The notes beneath the pieces were generated by a model. That model was not told the origin of the DNA and made no database searches. It was given only the letters and a program-made list of their open reading frames with translations. Shown here piece by piece: positions 1 through 9,712 of a stretch of 64,000 bases of DNA (positions are counted from its first letter, which is position 1; each line of letters starts with the position of its first letter). Origin of the DNA: CAXXOK01 sp963663285. GTDB lineage: Bacteria > Bacillota > Clostridia > Christensenellales > Aristaeellaceae. The translations under genes and the position numbers were made by a program. The stretch covers positions 124,001-188,000 of the forward strand of contig CAXXNI010000004.1 of the NCBI GenBank assembly GCA_963663285.2. The letters run 5' to 3'.

Positions 1-828
1 TGCCAGCACGCTGAAGCCTACGCCGCCGGAAAAGCGGGGATTGACCTCCAAAAAATAATACGTGTCCCCGTGATGGATAAACTCCATATTCACCACGCCG
101 GCAATGTCTGCCGTTTCCAGTATGCGGCGGCACACGGCATCCAGCGGATGACCGGGGCAAATGGTAACGGCGGTGCCAAGCCCGTTGGCGCTGCGCAGGC
201 ACTCCCGCCGGGTCAGGGTGACCATGCCGCCCTGCTTGTCGCGCGCGCAATCCACGGTGTACACATCCCCCGGCAAATACGGCTGGATAATATAGTCTTC
301 CCGCGCGGCAAGCGCGGCGGTAAGCTCGGCAGCGTTCTGGACGATGCGCTGCCCTTCGCTGCTGCGGCCATGCACGGGCTTGAGCAGCAGGGGAAACGCC
401 GCCTCCGGCGGCAGGGTTTGCGCCGTCCACGTGGGGATGACCGGGCATACGCCCGCGTCCTTGAGCAGCTGCGCCATGTTCAGCTTGTGGCGGCACAGGG
501 TAGCCACGGCCTTATCCGGGCAGCAGACTACCGCGCCCAGCGCGGCAAACTCCGCCTTGCGGGGGCTGAGCGCGTCCACCTCGATATCCGTCAGCGGAAT
601 GATAAAATCCACCGTTTCATCGCGCACGATCTGCGCAAGCGCCTTAAAAAAGGGCGCGCCGTCCGCCGCGCGGGGCACGGTATAAAACGCGGCCATATCG
701 GCGGCGTTTACGTTCCATTCCTTAGGGTAAATATCACAGCCGATCACGCGGCAACCCGCGGCGGTCAGGCTTTGCTGTGCGCTGTGCGCCGAGGCCGAGC
801 CGATGGCGGTCAGTAATACGGTGGTCAT
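1..828 (-). CDS. ATP-grasp enzyme (carbamoyl-phosphate-synthase-like), C-terminus beyond the window
   Basis: The frame reads leftwards from the ATG at 828 and is still open at base 1, so about 276 N-terminal residues are visible. The start MTTVLLTAIGSASAHSAQQS is a Rossmann-like pre-ATP-grasp domain. It is followed by the segment FPLLLKPVHGRSSEGQRIVQ, an ATP-grasp nucleotide-binding lysine and glycine loop, and by FLEVNPRFSGG, the metal-binding Glu/Asn motif of the superfamily. Such proteins ligate carboxylates to amines using ATP and are common in surface-sugar clusters. The start overlaps the stop of the upstream flippase gene as ATGA, so the two are translationally coupled. The substrate cannot be told from the sequence. 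Confidence 0.85.
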   Translation of the reverse strand, partial: MTTVLLTAIGSASAHSAQQSLTAAGCRVIGCDIYPKEWNVNAADMAAFYTVPRAADGAPFFKALAQIVRDETVDFIIPLTDIEVDALSPRKAEFAALGAVVCCPDKAVATLCRHKLNMAQLLKDAGVCPVIPTWTAQTLPPEAAFPLLLKPVHGRSSEGQRIVQNAAELTAALAAREDYIIQPYLPGDVYTVDCARDKQGGMVTLTRRECLRSANGLGTAVTICPGHPLDAVCRRILETADIAGVVNMEFIHHGDTYYFLEVNPRFSGGVGFSVLA

Positions 829-2312
829 GTGTTATCCCCTTCCCCGTCCGAACGAGCCGGTTTTTTGCGGCCAAAGAGCGCGCGGAGCATATCCGCCATG
901 CCAAGGTACGCTTCGGGCTTAAACAGCAGCGAAAGCCCCGCGTATACCGCCACGCCCACCGCCGCCTGCACAAGCAAAAGCGGCAGGTTGCCAAGCGGCA
1001 GGCGGCCCGCCAGCCACACGGCTAAGCCCATCAGTGCCGTCATGCCCAGCGACGGGAGCAAATCGCGCACCTGCTCGCCGTAGCTGTAGCCCAGCAGCTT
1101 TTTGTTGGGTGCGGCGTTGACGAAGGTGCCGATGAGGGTGCTGACCACGCTGCCCGCGGCGATGACGAGCACGCTGTCAAAGCACAGCACGGACACTGCC
1201 AAAATCACCAGCCCGTAGGCTTTTTTGATGATCTCCAGCTTTAAAAATACATCGCTGCGGCCAATGGCGTTAATAGCCTGCAGGTTGCTGGTGTGTACCG
1301 GGTAAAAGGCAAAATCGGCTGCGCAAATCCACAAAAAGGGCACGGCGGGCAGCCACTTATCCGTCAACAGCAGGCTTACCATGGGGCGCGCTACCAGCGC
1401 CAGCCCCATCATGAGCGGAAATACCAGATAGGATGATACCATAATGGTGCGGCGCATCATGGCCTTGAGCTGTGCGCGGTTCTCCTGCTCACCGGAAAAC
1501 ATGGGCAGCATCACGCTTTGGATGGAGCCGTTGACGCTGTTCATCAGCAATTCCGGAAACTGCTTGCCGCGGTTGTAATACCCCAGCTGATCGGAGGCGT
1601 ACCGCTTGCCGATGATGAGGCTGCGCAGGTTGTTGTACACGGTTTCAATCAAACTGGATACCAGCAGCTTCCACCCGAAGGAGAACAGGCTTTTCACCTT
1701 TTGCCACGAGTAGAGCAGCTTGGGCCGCCACGAAAGCGTAAATAGCAGGATAATGCAAATCGCGACCTGATTGGCCAATTGCTGGCCGACCAGCGCCCAC
1801 GCGCCCAGCCCCGCAAACGCCATGCCGATGCCTACCACGCCGGAAAACAGCGTCGCGCCGATACTGCCGACCATTAGCTTGTGAAACGCCATCTGCCGCG
1901 CCACTACCGCCTGCTGTACGGCGTTGAGCGCGCCGGGCAGCAGCACCAGCGCGAGCACGCGCATTAAATGGGTCAGTTCCGGCTGGGCGTAATAGGCGGC
2001 GATCAGCGGGGCGGTAAAATACAACAGCGCGTAAAACACAGCCGAAACGCCCAGGCTTAAGTAAAACACGCTGGACAGGTCGGTCTCGTCCACCTTCAGG
2101 CGCTGGATCAGCGCGGTGTTCAGCCCGCTTTGCACAAACACCCGCGAAATGTTGATAAATACGGTGAGAAGCGTCAATACGCCGTAATCGGAAGGGTCCA
2201 ACAGCCGCGCCAGCACGATGCCCACCACAAAGGCGATGCCCTGCGTGCCTACGCTTTCCGCAAACTTGAAAAGAAACGATTTTCCCGCCGTCCGTTTTTT
2301 GGTTTCGCTCAC
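825..2312 (-). CDS. Polysaccharide flippase (Wzx-like, MOP superfamily)
   Basis: A 495-residue, very hydrophobic protein with about 12-14 predicted membrane segments. Its N-terminus has the typical pattern of this family (FAESVGTQGIAFVVGIVLAR, then LLDPSDYGVLTLL). Flippases of this family move lipid-linked glycan units across the cytoplasmic membrane. The C-terminal tail is charged and cytoplasmic (GRKKPARSDGEGD). It overlaps the ATP-grasp gene by 4 bp and follows the aminotransferase gene by 38 bp, in keeping with one surface-glycan operon. The exported glycan is unknown. Confidence 0.9.
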   Translation of the reverse strand: MSETKKRTAGKSFLFKFAESVGTQGIAFVVGIVLARLLDPSDYGVLTLLTVFINISRVFVQSGLNTALIQRLKVDETDLSSVFYLSLGVSAVFYALLYFTAPLIAAYYAQPELTHLMRVLALVLLPGALNAVQQAVVARQMAFHKLMVGSIGATLFSGVVGIGMAFAGLGAWALVGQQLANQVAICIILLFTLSWRPKLLYSWQKVKSLFSFGWKLLVSSLIETVYNNLRSLIIGKRYASDQLGYYNRGKQFPELLMNSVNGSIQSVMLPMFSGEQENRAQLKAMMRRTIMVSSYLVFPLMMGLALVARPMVSLLLTDKWLPAVPFLWICAADFAFYPVHTSNLQAINAIGRSDVFLKLEIIKKAYGLVILAVSVLCFDSVLVIAAGSVVSTLIGTFVNAAPNKKLLGYSYGEQVRDLLPSLGMTALMGLAVWLAGRLPLGNLPLLLVQAAVGVAVYAGLSLLFKPEAYLGMADMLRALFGRKKPARSDGEGDNT

Positions 2313-2350
2313 ACGCGGCCTCCTCTTTGCTTGCTATGGTTGCGGCGGGG

Positions 2351-3433
2351 TTAGCGCGCCAGCAGAATATCGCAGATATGGTCCACGTCCGCCTCGTGCA
2401 AATCCGAATACAGCGGCAGGGTGAGGATGGTATCGCTCGCCTGCTTCGCTACGGGCGTAGCGCTGGGGTCAAAGCGCCCCTGGTAGCACTCGTACGCGCT
2501 GGTGAGGGGATAAAAGTACTTGCGGGCGTGCACATCGTGCGCGGCCAGCCGTTCAAACGCCTGATCCCGCGTAAGCGCGCCGGTAAAACGCACCGGCAGG
2601 TAGGCGGCGTTGCTGCCATCCTCCGGGGCGCAAAACACAATGCCCTCGGCGTTGGCCAGCCGCTCGCGGTACAGCGCGGTCAGCCGCTTGCGCGCGGCAA
2701 TATCCGCATCCAGCCTGCGCAGGTTGCACAGCCCCATCGCGGCCTGAAACTCGCTCATCTTGGCGTTGCCGCCCACCGATACGGCGGTTTCCGGCCCGGT
2801 GATGCCGTAGTTGCGCTCCAGCCGCAAGGCCTCGGCCAGTTCATCGCTTGGGCAGGTGACCGCGCCGCCCTCGATGGTGTGGAATACCTTGGTCGCGTGG
2901 AAGCTGTACATAGCCGCATCGCCGAAGGCGGAGGCGGACTGCCCGCCGAGTGTTGCGCCAAAGGCGTGTGCCGCGTCGTACAGCACGGAAAGGTGGTGCT
3001 TGGCGGCAATCTTTTCAATGGCTTTCACGTCGCAGAAATGCCCGTACACATGCACCGGTACAATGGCGGTGGTGCGCTCGGTAATCAGCGCCTCGATTTT
3101 GGCAGGGTCCAGCGTAAAATCGTCCGGGCGGATATCGGCAAATACCGGGGTAACGCCGCAGCGCACCAGCGCGTGCGTGGTGGATACGAACGTAAACGGT
3201 GTGGTGATGACCTCGCCGCTTAGCCCCATTGCGCGCACTGCCGCCTCCAGCGCCTGATGGCCGTTGGTGTAGAGCACCAGATTGGGCGCTTTCAGGTAGT
3301 CCGCCAGTGCTTTTTCCAGCTTGAGCACTTTTTCGCCGTTGTTGGTCAGCCAATGGCTGTCCCACAGGTCACGAATCTCTGCGCAGTACTCCTCAAAAGG
3401 GGGCAGGGAGCTGCGCGTAACATTGATACGCAT
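2351..3433 (-). CDS. DegT/DnrJ/EryC1/StrS family PLP-dependent sugar aminotransferase
   Basis: 360 residues, near the usual length for the family. The fold-type I PLP site is visible: LYDAAHAFG (Asp153, with His156) and SFHATKVFHT, where Lys182 is the expected Schiff-base lysine. The substrate-loop motif TTPFTFVSTTHA (residues 77-88) is also typical. These enzymes aminate nucleotide-linked keto-sugars to give amino sugars for surface polysaccharide. Genes on both sides (flippase, GT2) support that role. The start is the ATG at 3433, which gives the canonical N-terminal motif ending LTNNGEKVLKLE. The particular sugar is not identifiable. Confidence 0.9.
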   Translation of the reverse strand: MRINVTRSSLPPFEEYCAEIRDLWDSHWLTNNGEKVLKLEKALADYLKAPNLVLYTNGHQALEAAVRAMGLSGEVITTPFTFVSTTHALVRCGVTPVFADIRPDDFTLDPAKIEALITERTTAIVPVHVYGHFCDVKAIEKIAAKHHLSVLYDAAHAFGATLGGQSASAFGDAAMYSFHATKVFHTIEGGAVTCPSDELAEALRLERNYGITGPETAVSVGGNAKMSEFQAAMGLCNLRRLDADIAARKRLTALYRERLANAEGIVFCAPEDGSNAAYLPVRFTGALTRDQAFERLAAHDVHARKYFYPLTSAYECYQGRFDPSATPVAKQASDTILTLPLYSDLHEADVDHICDILLAR

Positions 3434-3468
3434 GGATAAAAACCTTCTTTCCGGCCGGGCGCGGGCGG

Positions 3469-4458
3469 CTAGTTACGGGATAAACCGCGCCGCACAAAGC
3501 GGTATAGCGTTTCGGGAATCAGACGTTTCACGTGGAACTTCAGCCGCCTTGCGGGGGGCAGGGCGCGGTACACGCGCTTTGCAGCTGCATCGCGCAGCAG
3601 CGCGCGGGAGGGGGCGGCTTCCAGCATGACGCGGTATTCTCTGTCCATCAGGGCTTGCAGCGCATCGTGCGCGCTGCGTCCGCTTACCTCGTCCACACTG
3701 CGCAGCATGGCAATGACCCGCTCGCAGCGCTTACGGGTTTTTGCGCCCGCTTCCCCGCCCCAGCCCGACATTTCCGAGCCGGCGCCGTTTTGGCGGTATA
3801 CACAGGTAAATGCGTGCAGGTAGGCGGCGCTGCCCATGGCGGTTAACAGCAGTTTCAGCCGCAGGTCGCCCGTGGGGCACGGCTGGGTAAGCACGTCGCG
3901 GGGAACCCGCAAAAGCGCTTCCCTTGGGAATACGAAGGACGCTGTGGGGATGAAGGAGAGTTTGGTGATCTCCGCCAGATGATAAGTGCGGGTGGCGGGG
4001 GTGAAATACGCGGCTTCCTCCGGGTAATAGGGCACGAACTCCCGCCGCGCCTTTGCGCCCGAAGCATCCTCAATATAGCCGTTGGTAAAACAGAAAGTGC
4101 AATCGGGGTGCGCATCCAAATAGGCGGTTTGCGTAAGCAGCTTATGGGGGTCGCACCAGTAATCGTCCCCTTCACACAGGGCAATGTAGCGGCCTGCGGC
4201 GCGCGGAAAATTGAACGTCGCATCCATGGCGATGCCCTTTTGGTACTGGTTCTCGGTTTCAAACAGGGGCTTGACTACATCCGGGTACCGCTGCGCATAT
4301 TCGCGTAAAATCTCCTCGGTGCCGTCGGTGGAATGGTCGTCGTGTACCAGTATCTCGATGGATACGTCGCCCTGCTGGGCTAAAAAGCTGTCCAGCGCCT
4401 GCGCGATGGTGGAAGCATGGTTATAGGTGACGCAGCATATGCTTACGAGCGGCGGCAT
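3469..4458 (-). CDS. Family 2 glycosyltransferase
   Basis: 329 residues. The GT-A fold of family GT2 is clear: PLVSICCVTYNHASTIAQAL at the N-terminus, VHDDHSTDGTEEIL (first Asp motif, nucleotide binding) and CEGDDYWCDPHKL (DxD-like metal-binding region near residue 95). The C-terminal third is basic and helical, ending KRLIPETLYRFVRRG, and probably lies on the membrane. It transfers a sugar from a nucleotide donor onto a growing lipid-linked glycan. It lies 35 bp upstream of the aminotransferase gene in the same operon. Donor and acceptor are unknown. Confidence 0.9.
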   Translation of the reverse strand: MPPLVSICCVTYNHASTIAQALDSFLAQQGDVSIEILVHDDHSTDGTEEILREYAQRYPDVVKPLFETENQYQKGIAMDATFNFPRAAGRYIALCEGDDYWCDPHKLLTQTAYLDAHPDCTFCFTNGYIEDASGAKARREFVPYYPEEAAYFTPATRTYHLAEITKLSFIPTASFVFPREALLRVPRDVLTQPCPTGDLRLKLLLTAMGSAAYLHAFTCVYRQNGAGSEMSGWGGEAGAKTRKRCERVIAMLRSVDEVSGRSAHDALQALMDREYRVMLEAAPSRALLRDAAAKRVYRALPPARRLKFHVKRLIPETLYRFVRRGLSRN

Positions 4459-4549
4459 GGCTCGCCCTCCTTTACAGTGCGTATCGTTCTACATTTACAT
4501 TGCGTTTTCCTGTTACGGCGTGCGTATGCGCCGGGGCAGAGGACGCAAA

Positions 4550-6100
4550 TCAGGGCTGCGGCTCGATAATGCGGTATAAAATATACTGCTCGTATACCGA
4601 AGCAAAATCCGTGGTAAAGCGCCGCACCTCCTCCAGTTTGGCAACGCTGCGCCCGCTCATCGCCTGCGCGGCGGCTTCGGCGCGGGGATCGGCCAGCAGG
4701 TACAGCGCTCCGGCGGTTCCCCCGGCACGCAGGGCTGCAACAGCGGCATCCAGATCCCCGATGGTACACCAATTATCGGTATAAGAATCATGCAGGGAGA
4801 ACAGGTGGTTGTTTTGCCGGATGGGGTTATACAGCTTGCCCTCCGGTAAATAGGCGGCTACGGGGGTCGCCGTATCCTCGTTGGTAATCAGCACCACCGC
4901 GTCCTGGGGCAGCTCACCGGCAATATATTCCGCGGCGGCCGCGCCCTCGCTGTTGATGCCGTCCAAAGCCACCTGATCGCGCATAAGGGGATAGACCTGC
5001 GTATAGGAAAGCAAACAAATGACCAGCATAAACAGCGTAAGCGCCCGCGAAAGCCTGCCGTCGATGGGGCGGGGCGGCCGTGCTTTGCGCGCCTTTAATT
5101 CGCCGTTTGCAAGCATTACGCAAAACAGGAGCGACCACAGGAAGATGAGCATGTGGTGCATATGCTCGCCGTAAATAAAAGAATGAATAAACAACTGCCA
5201 CAGGAAGGATGCCAGCATCACCGCAGCGCTGCGCGGTGCGCGGATAAGCCACAGCACCCCCATGGCGCCCAGGCTCAAGCCCAGCGGCGCAAGGATGAGC
5301 CACCAAACGGTGTTGCCGTAATCGTACAGGTGGATGGTGGTTAGGTACCAGCCGCCCATGGTCAGAGCGTGCAGTATTTTATGGCGGATAGCGGAAAAAT
5401 CCGTACCCAGCGTAAATACAACGTTGCGGTTGGTAGCAAGGCTGCCGCTGAGCTGCCAGTATAAAAACACCGGGGCAATCAGCAAAATGACCAGCGCAAT
5501 CAGTAGAGCGGTGCGGTTACGCGGCTGTTTGCGCACCCACAGGCTTGCGGCCCCTACGCCCCATTGCAGCATCAGCATTCCGATAAACCCGCACAGGAGT
5601 ATGTTGACCTGACACAGTAAAAACAGTACGGCTGCGTACACAACAGGTTTTTCATACCGGCGCGGATAGGCGTAAAACAGCAGCATCATAAGCAACGGAA
5701 CCAGCGAATAGCTGCGCGCCACAACCGGCAGGTAGTACATGCCGGCCGCACTGAAAACGACGATCAGCTTCTGCAGCCGGGTCAGGGGCGCAAGCCGCAG
5801 GAAAAGCCATAACCCCGCAAGCACCAGTACAAACGAAAGCGCGATGATGGAGACAAACGGCAATCCGGTCTTCGCCAGCGGAAGCAGCAGCATAAACCAC
5901 AGGCATGGATGCCCTTCGTATTTCAGCTGTGTAAAAATTTCCGGCAGGCTTAACTGGCGTACGATCATCCAAGGCTGGGCAACGTCGCACCATGGTTCAA
6001 AGGTAAGGGCAGCCAGCAAATTCATCCACGCCCAGCACAGCAATACCAGCGCGATGAAAAGCGAATCGCCGCGTTTGCGGAGGGTGGCTGGAGGGTTCAT
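4550..6100 (-). CDS. Polytopic membrane protein, possible GT-C type glycosyltransferase
   Basis: 516 residues from the ATG at 6100. An open frame continues upstream to 6205, but the start at 6100 (MNPPATLRKR) has a good AAGGAGAA ribosome binding site and avoids overlap with the EamA gene. The protein has about ten hydrophobic segments and a C-terminal soluble domain of roughly 140 residues after SRALTLFMLVICLLSYTQVY. Early residues LAALTFEPWCDVAQPWMIVR sit in the first external loop, where GT-C enzymes keep their catalytic acidic residue; the Glu and Asp there are compatible with this. The neighbouring genes suggest a surface-glycan function. I do not recognise the exact family. Confidence 0.7.
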   Translation of the reverse strand: MNPPATLRKRGDSLFIALVLLCWAWMNLLAALTFEPWCDVAQPWMIVRQLSLPEIFTQLKYEGHPCLWFMLLLPLAKTGLPFVSIIALSFVLVLAGLWLFLRLAPLTRLQKLIVVFSAAGMYYLPVVARSYSLVPLLMMLLFYAYPRRYEKPVVYAAVLFLLCQVNILLCGFIGMLMLQWGVGAASLWVRKQPRNRTALLIALVILLIAPVFLYWQLSGSLATNRNVVFTLGTDFSAIRHKILHALTMGGWYLTTIHLYDYGNTVWWLILAPLGLSLGAMGVLWLIRAPRSAAVMLASFLWQLFIHSFIYGEHMHHMLIFLWSLLFCVMLANGELKARKARPPRPIDGRLSRALTLFMLVICLLSYTQVYPLMRDQVALDGINSEGAAAAEYIAGELPQDAVVLITNEDTATPVAAYLPEGKLYNPIRQNNHLFSLHDSYTDNWCTIGDLDAAVAALRAGGTAGALYLLADPRAEAAAQAMSGRSVAKLEEVRRFTTDFASVYEQYILYRIIEPQP

Positions 6101-6173
6101 GTTGGTTCTCCTTTCCAAAGCGGTGAGAGGGGAATGCCATGCGGGTATAGAGGCTTTTGTTACCACCCTTTGG

Positions 6174-7058
6174 CTACAACAATAAAAGCAGCGTGCCGCC
6201 GACAATCATCGCAAGTCCCAGCGCTGCCTTGAGCGACAGCTTTTCGCCCAGTACGACGCGCGCGAACGCGATGCTCACGAGAATGCTGAGCTTGTCGATC
6301 GGCACCACGACGCTGGCAGGCCCGGTTTGCAGGGCGCGGTAGTAGCACAGCCACGAGCCGCCCGTGGCAAAGCCGGACAGGATGAGAAACAGGTAGCTGC
6401 GCCGGTCGATGCGGGCAATGGCGCGCTGCTTGCCCCGGGAAAAGACGATGGCCCACGCCAGCACCAGCACCACCCCGGTGCGGATGGCAGTGCCCAGCGT
6501 GGAATTGACGTTTTCGATGCCGATTTTGCCAAGGATGGCGGTAAGGCTGGCAAACACTGCCGAACCCAGCGCGTACAAAAGCCACAGCGGGCTTTTGCGG
6601 TGCTTTCCGGCGGGCTGCGCTGTTTGTGCCGCCGGGGCGGTCTTGCGCTGAATCATCAGATACGCGCCTAAGCCGATCAGCACCATTGCGGCGGCCTTGA
6701 GCCATGTAATGGACTCGCCCAGAAAGAGAAAAGCCAGAAACATGGTGAGCACGGTGGAGCTTTTATCAATCGGGGTGACTTTGTTTACATCGCCCAGCTG
6801 CAGGGCGCGGAAATAGCACAGCCACGACGCGCCTGTGGCAAAGCCTGACAGCGCAAGGAACAGCCATGTGCGCCCCGTGACCGCGCCAAGGCCGCCGATG
6901 CTGCCGGAAAGCCACGCCATCAGCCAGGAAAACAGCAGTACCACGATAGTACGAATGGCGGTGGCGACGTCGGAATCCGTATCCCGGATGCCGATTTTCG
7001 CCAGTACCGCCGTAAGCCCCGCGAAGAGCGCCGAGCCGAACGCAAATAAAATCCACAT
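6174..7058 (-). CDS. EamA/DMT family transporter
   Basis: 294 residues with ten predicted membrane helices arranged as two homologous five-helix halves. Each half starts with a LFAGLTAVLAKIGI / VFASLTAILGKIGIE motif and contains SGFATGxSWLCYxRALQ, which shows the internal duplication directly. A charged loop rich in Thr, Ala and Gln (about residues 138-153) joins the halves. Family members move small metabolites or act like ArnE/ArnF lipid-linked sugar carriers. Given the surface-glycan neighbours a role in glycan precursor transport is possible but not shown. Confidence 0.9.
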   Translation of the reverse strand: MWILFAFGSALFAGLTAVLAKIGIRDTDSDVATAIRTIVVLLFSWLMAWLSGSIGGLGAVTGRTWLFLALSGFATGASWLCYFRALQLGDVNKVTPIDKSSTVLTMFLAFLFLGESITWLKAAAMVLIGLGAYLMIQRKTAPAAQTAQPAGKHRKSPLWLLYALGSAVFASLTAILGKIGIENVNSTLGTAIRTGVVLVLAWAIVFSRGKQRAIARIDRRSYLFLILSGFATGGSWLCYYRALQTGPASVVVPIDKLSILVSIAFARVVLGEKLSLKAALGLAMIVGGTLLLLL

Positions 7059-7227
7059 GGGTAGTAAGACCCCTTCCGTTTTCGGGTTGGATATGGAAAC
7101 AGCGGGTGTGTGAAAACCCGCCGGAATACGCGTTTTTTCGCTTGGGAAAGTCTTGTAAGGGGGAAGCGCCGCCGGCTGCCGTGCGTATGGGCGGCGCTCC
7201 CCGCAGGAATACGGGGTTTGCGCTTGG

Positions 7228-7860
7228 TTACGGCGTCAGCTCGTTAAGCGCGCCGCGCATGAGGGCGGGCAGGGCGGCGCGCAGCTTTTCGTGCGGCCAA
7301 TCCCACCACTGCAATTGCTGCAGGCGCCGGATGGTTTGCTCGTCAAACCGTTTGCGGATGGGTTTGGCGGGTACGCCGCCTACGATGGTATAGGCGGCTA
7401 CGTCTTGGGTAACGACGGCCCGCGCGCCGATAATGGCGCCGTCGCCGATGTGTACGCCCGACAGGATGACCGCTTCGTAGCCGATCCACACGTCGTTGCC
7501 GATGACAATATCGCCCTTCGCGTCCCACGCGGAGGGGATGTCCGCCGGGTCCAGCCCCCACTGTTCAAAGAAAATGGGAAACGGATAAGTGGAAAGGGAA
7601 CGCAGCGTGTGGTTGGCGCTGGTCATTATAAACTTTGCCCCGCAGGCGATGGAGCAGAACTTGCCGATGACCAGCCGGTCGTGATTGACGGGGTAATGGT
7701 AGAGCACATTGTGCTTTTCAAACAATCTGGGGTCGGAAACGAAGTCGTTGTACATGGTATATGCGCCAACGGTAATATGGGGGTTGGTAATCACATTTTG
7801 CAGGTAAACCGTTTGCGGGTCGCCCGCACGGGGATAGACAACCGTTGCTGGAACCGTCAT
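7228..7860 (-). CDS. CatB/Vat-type hexapeptide-repeat acetyltransferase
   Basis: 210 residues from the ATG at 7860, which has GGGAGGA seven bases upstream; a longer open frame to 7908 lacks such a site. The left-handed beta-helix repeats are evident (IGNDVWIGYEAVILSGVHIG, then DGAIIGARAVVTQDV). The active-site loop MTSANHTLRS holds the conserved catalytic His, and the C-terminal YTIVGGVPAKPIRKRF is characteristic of xenobiotic acetyltransferases. These enzymes O-acetylate streptogramin, chloramphenicol or, more often, surface sugars. Its place at the end of a glycan cluster favours sugar acetylation, but drug resistance cannot be excluded. Confidence 0.88.
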   Translation of the reverse strand: MTVPATVVYPRAGDPQTVYLQNVITNPHITVGAYTMYNDFVSDPRLFEKHNVLYHYPVNHDRLVIGKFCSIACGAKFIMTSANHTLRSLSTYPFPIFFEQWGLDPADIPSAWDAKGDIVIGNDVWIGYEAVILSGVHIGDGAIIGARAVVTQDVAAYTIVGGVPAKPIRKRFDEQTIRRLQQLQWWDWPHEKLRAALPALMRGALNELTP

Positions 7861-8040
7861 AAGAAATCCTCCCGTTTTATAGTTTGGGGACGATTCCAGC
7901 AGTGGCAATGCACCTTTTCACGCAGATCACCAGCTTGTATTTTTTTGGATAAACGCAAGGTGAGTATACCATAGAACCAAATGGAAGAAAAGAATGTGCC
8001 GCCGCCCAGAGAGGGCAGGCGATACGCCCGGTTGTGCGGG

Positions 8041-8664
8041 TCAGCGCGAGGCAAGCGCCGTAGGCAGGTGACTCCAGAGCGCCGCAAGGGAGGGGCTTTC
8101 CGTTAAGGCGCGCACGACGTTAGCATCCGGCCGGGCATATAGAACGGGAATATCCTCCTCGCCCCGTTCCGGGCGGACGGGGAAAGCCAGCTGTTCCCCG
8201 GTCAGGGAAAACTGCGCGTTAACGCCCGGCTTGTTGCCCCGCGCGTCCAGCCGTATCCACCTGCTCTCTTGCGAAAGATAGACGGCATTCAGCCCGTGCA
8301 GGATGAGCACGGGGGCGGTATCGTCATCCAAAATCAGGCGCTGGTAACAAAACCCGGCCGGAACGCCCCGGCAGCGCAGCAATGCCGCCAGCAAGTGCGA
8401 TTTGGCAAAGCAGATGCCCTCGCCCGCCCGCAGCACATCCGGCGCGGCGCAGGTGACGACGCGCCCCCGGATATCCGCCGAATGCGCAATCCGGTCGCGC
8501 ACGTATTCGTAAGCGTTTTGGATATATTGCAGCTGGGTTGGCGAGCGGCGCAGCAGGTTGGCGGCTAACGCCCGTACAGGCTGCGCCGCGGGGCTTGCAA
8601 AATCGACAATCGGGGTGGAGGCAAGGAAATCGGTAAAATCGCCGGATGGCAGTGTAAGCTGCAC
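8041..8664 (-). CDS. Transglutaminase-like cysteine protease-fold protein
   Basis: 207 residues if translation starts at the GTG at 8664. The reading frame is open further upstream to 8946, but that part lies inside the DUF1848 gene and reads as low-complexity Arg-rich sequence. The GTG has AAAGGA 11 bases upstream and gives the family-like beginning VQLTLPSGDFTDFLAS. The catalytic triad of the transglutaminase core is visible: Cys in GEGICFAKSHLLAALLRCRG, His in ILHGLNAVYL and Asp in WIRLDARGNK. Stand-alone proteins of this type are common in Firmicutes and mostly uncharacterised. Confidence 0.8.
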   Translation of the reverse strand: MQLTLPSGDFTDFLASTPIVDFASPAAQPVRALAANLLRRSPTQLQYIQNAYEYVRDRIAHSADIRGRVVTCAAPDVLRAGEGICFAKSHLLAALLRCRGVPAGFCYQRLILDDDTAPVLILHGLNAVYLSQESRWIRLDARGNKPGVNAQFSLTGEQLAFPVRPERGEEDIPVLYARPDANVVRALTESPSLAALWSHLPTALASR

Positions 8665-8726
8665 GGGGACATCTGTCCTTTCGTAAAGTAGTATATCGGG
8701 TAAGGAGCGGGCGGCACGCAGGCAGA

Positions 8727-9584
8727 CTACGGCAGGAAACTCGTTTGCCCATCCCGGCAGGACGCTGCGCGGCGCTCCGTGACCACATCGCCTGCGGTTA
8801 GCTGATCGCACAGCAGGGGCGAATCCGCCTGATAGCGGCTTACGCTGCGCTGTACGCTTAGTGCGCTGTGGTTGGCGTAGCAATAGCGGCAGCCGTTTTG
8901 GCAGGTGTGGTAAGCGCCGATGTCGATGCTGGCAAAGCAGCCGCATTCCGGGCGCTGGCCGGTATCCTTGCGCAGTAACAGCGTAAACCCGCCGATTTTT
9001 TCCAGCCGGGCTTTATCAATACAGCGGGCATGCGATATACCCAACGCGGAAAGTTCGATGCCCTCGGCGCAGGTATCCAGCGCCAGCCCATAGCGTGCGG
9101 CGGTGCGGGCGAACTGCGCCATCAAATCCAGCCGCTGGTCCAGCGTTTGGCTTAGCAGGTGCAGCGGCTTTATGTTCCCGGCGATGCTGCGGTAATCATC
9201 CAGAAAGCTGAGGGTGCACTTCTCTGTATACGGGTGCAGCTTTTGCGCCAGCGCCGCAAACGCCTTTTGGTGGTACTGCGGCGTGTAGACGGCGCTGAAA
9301 AAAATGGGGTCGTACCGCCACACCACCCGCTCCCGCTCGATTTGGCGGGACAGCGCCTGAAACGCGGGTACCAGCACCCCGTCTTTCTCGGGCAGCCCCG
9401 GCTCCACATCTTTCCCATAGGGGGTGAGCGTGAACTGGAAGTAATAGGGGTAGGCGGCCAGCTCGTTTAGCCTGCCCATCATCGGCACGGGATTCTTCGT
9501 CCAAAACACGATGCCGTCCACCACGTCCGGCGTAAGGCGGATGCGGCTTACCTGCCCCGGATTCATGGGGTTTCGCACCAGCAC
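8727..9584 (-). pseudogene. DUF1848 family protein gene, 5' end missing
   Basis: The frame encodes about 285 residues beginning VLVRNPMNPGQVSRIRL, which is normally preceded in this family by some 30-40 residues containing a SASRRTDIPA-type motif. That segment is absent: upstream of 9584 the frame reads unrelated sequence, and the opposite strand there codes for another protein's end. The C-terminal cysteine signature is intact (CGCFASIDIGAYHTCQNGC, then RYCYAN). The family is linked to radical-SAM-like folds and has no settled function. The gene is therefore either a truncated pseudogene or cut by an assembly join. Confidence 0.75.
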
Positions 9585-9585
9585 G

Positions 9586-9699
9586 CTGTACGGTGCGCAG
9601 ATCGAGCTGTACCGCCGTGCGTTGATCGAGGCAACGGGGCTTCCGGTTGCGTCGGCGACGCTGTATTCGCTGTCGCTTGGGCAGGGCGCGACGCGCTAA
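9586..9699 (+). pseudogene. 3' fragment of a UvrD/RecB/AddA-type helicase-nuclease gene
   Basis: The plus-strand frame ending at the TAA at 9697-9699 reads QIELYRRALIEATGLPVASA followed by TLYSLSLGQGATR. This matches the C-terminal pattern of AddA/RecB-family nucleases (Q-x2-LY-x2-AL near a GKPV-like turn, then a beta strand YLYSF). Upstream of about 9589 the same frame is merely the antisense of DUF1848. Only the last ~36 codons are present. The identification rests on a short stretch, so it is moderate; that it is real coding sequence abutting another truncated gene is better supported. Confidence 0.5.
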
Positions 9700-9712
9700 T
9701 AACAAAAATATA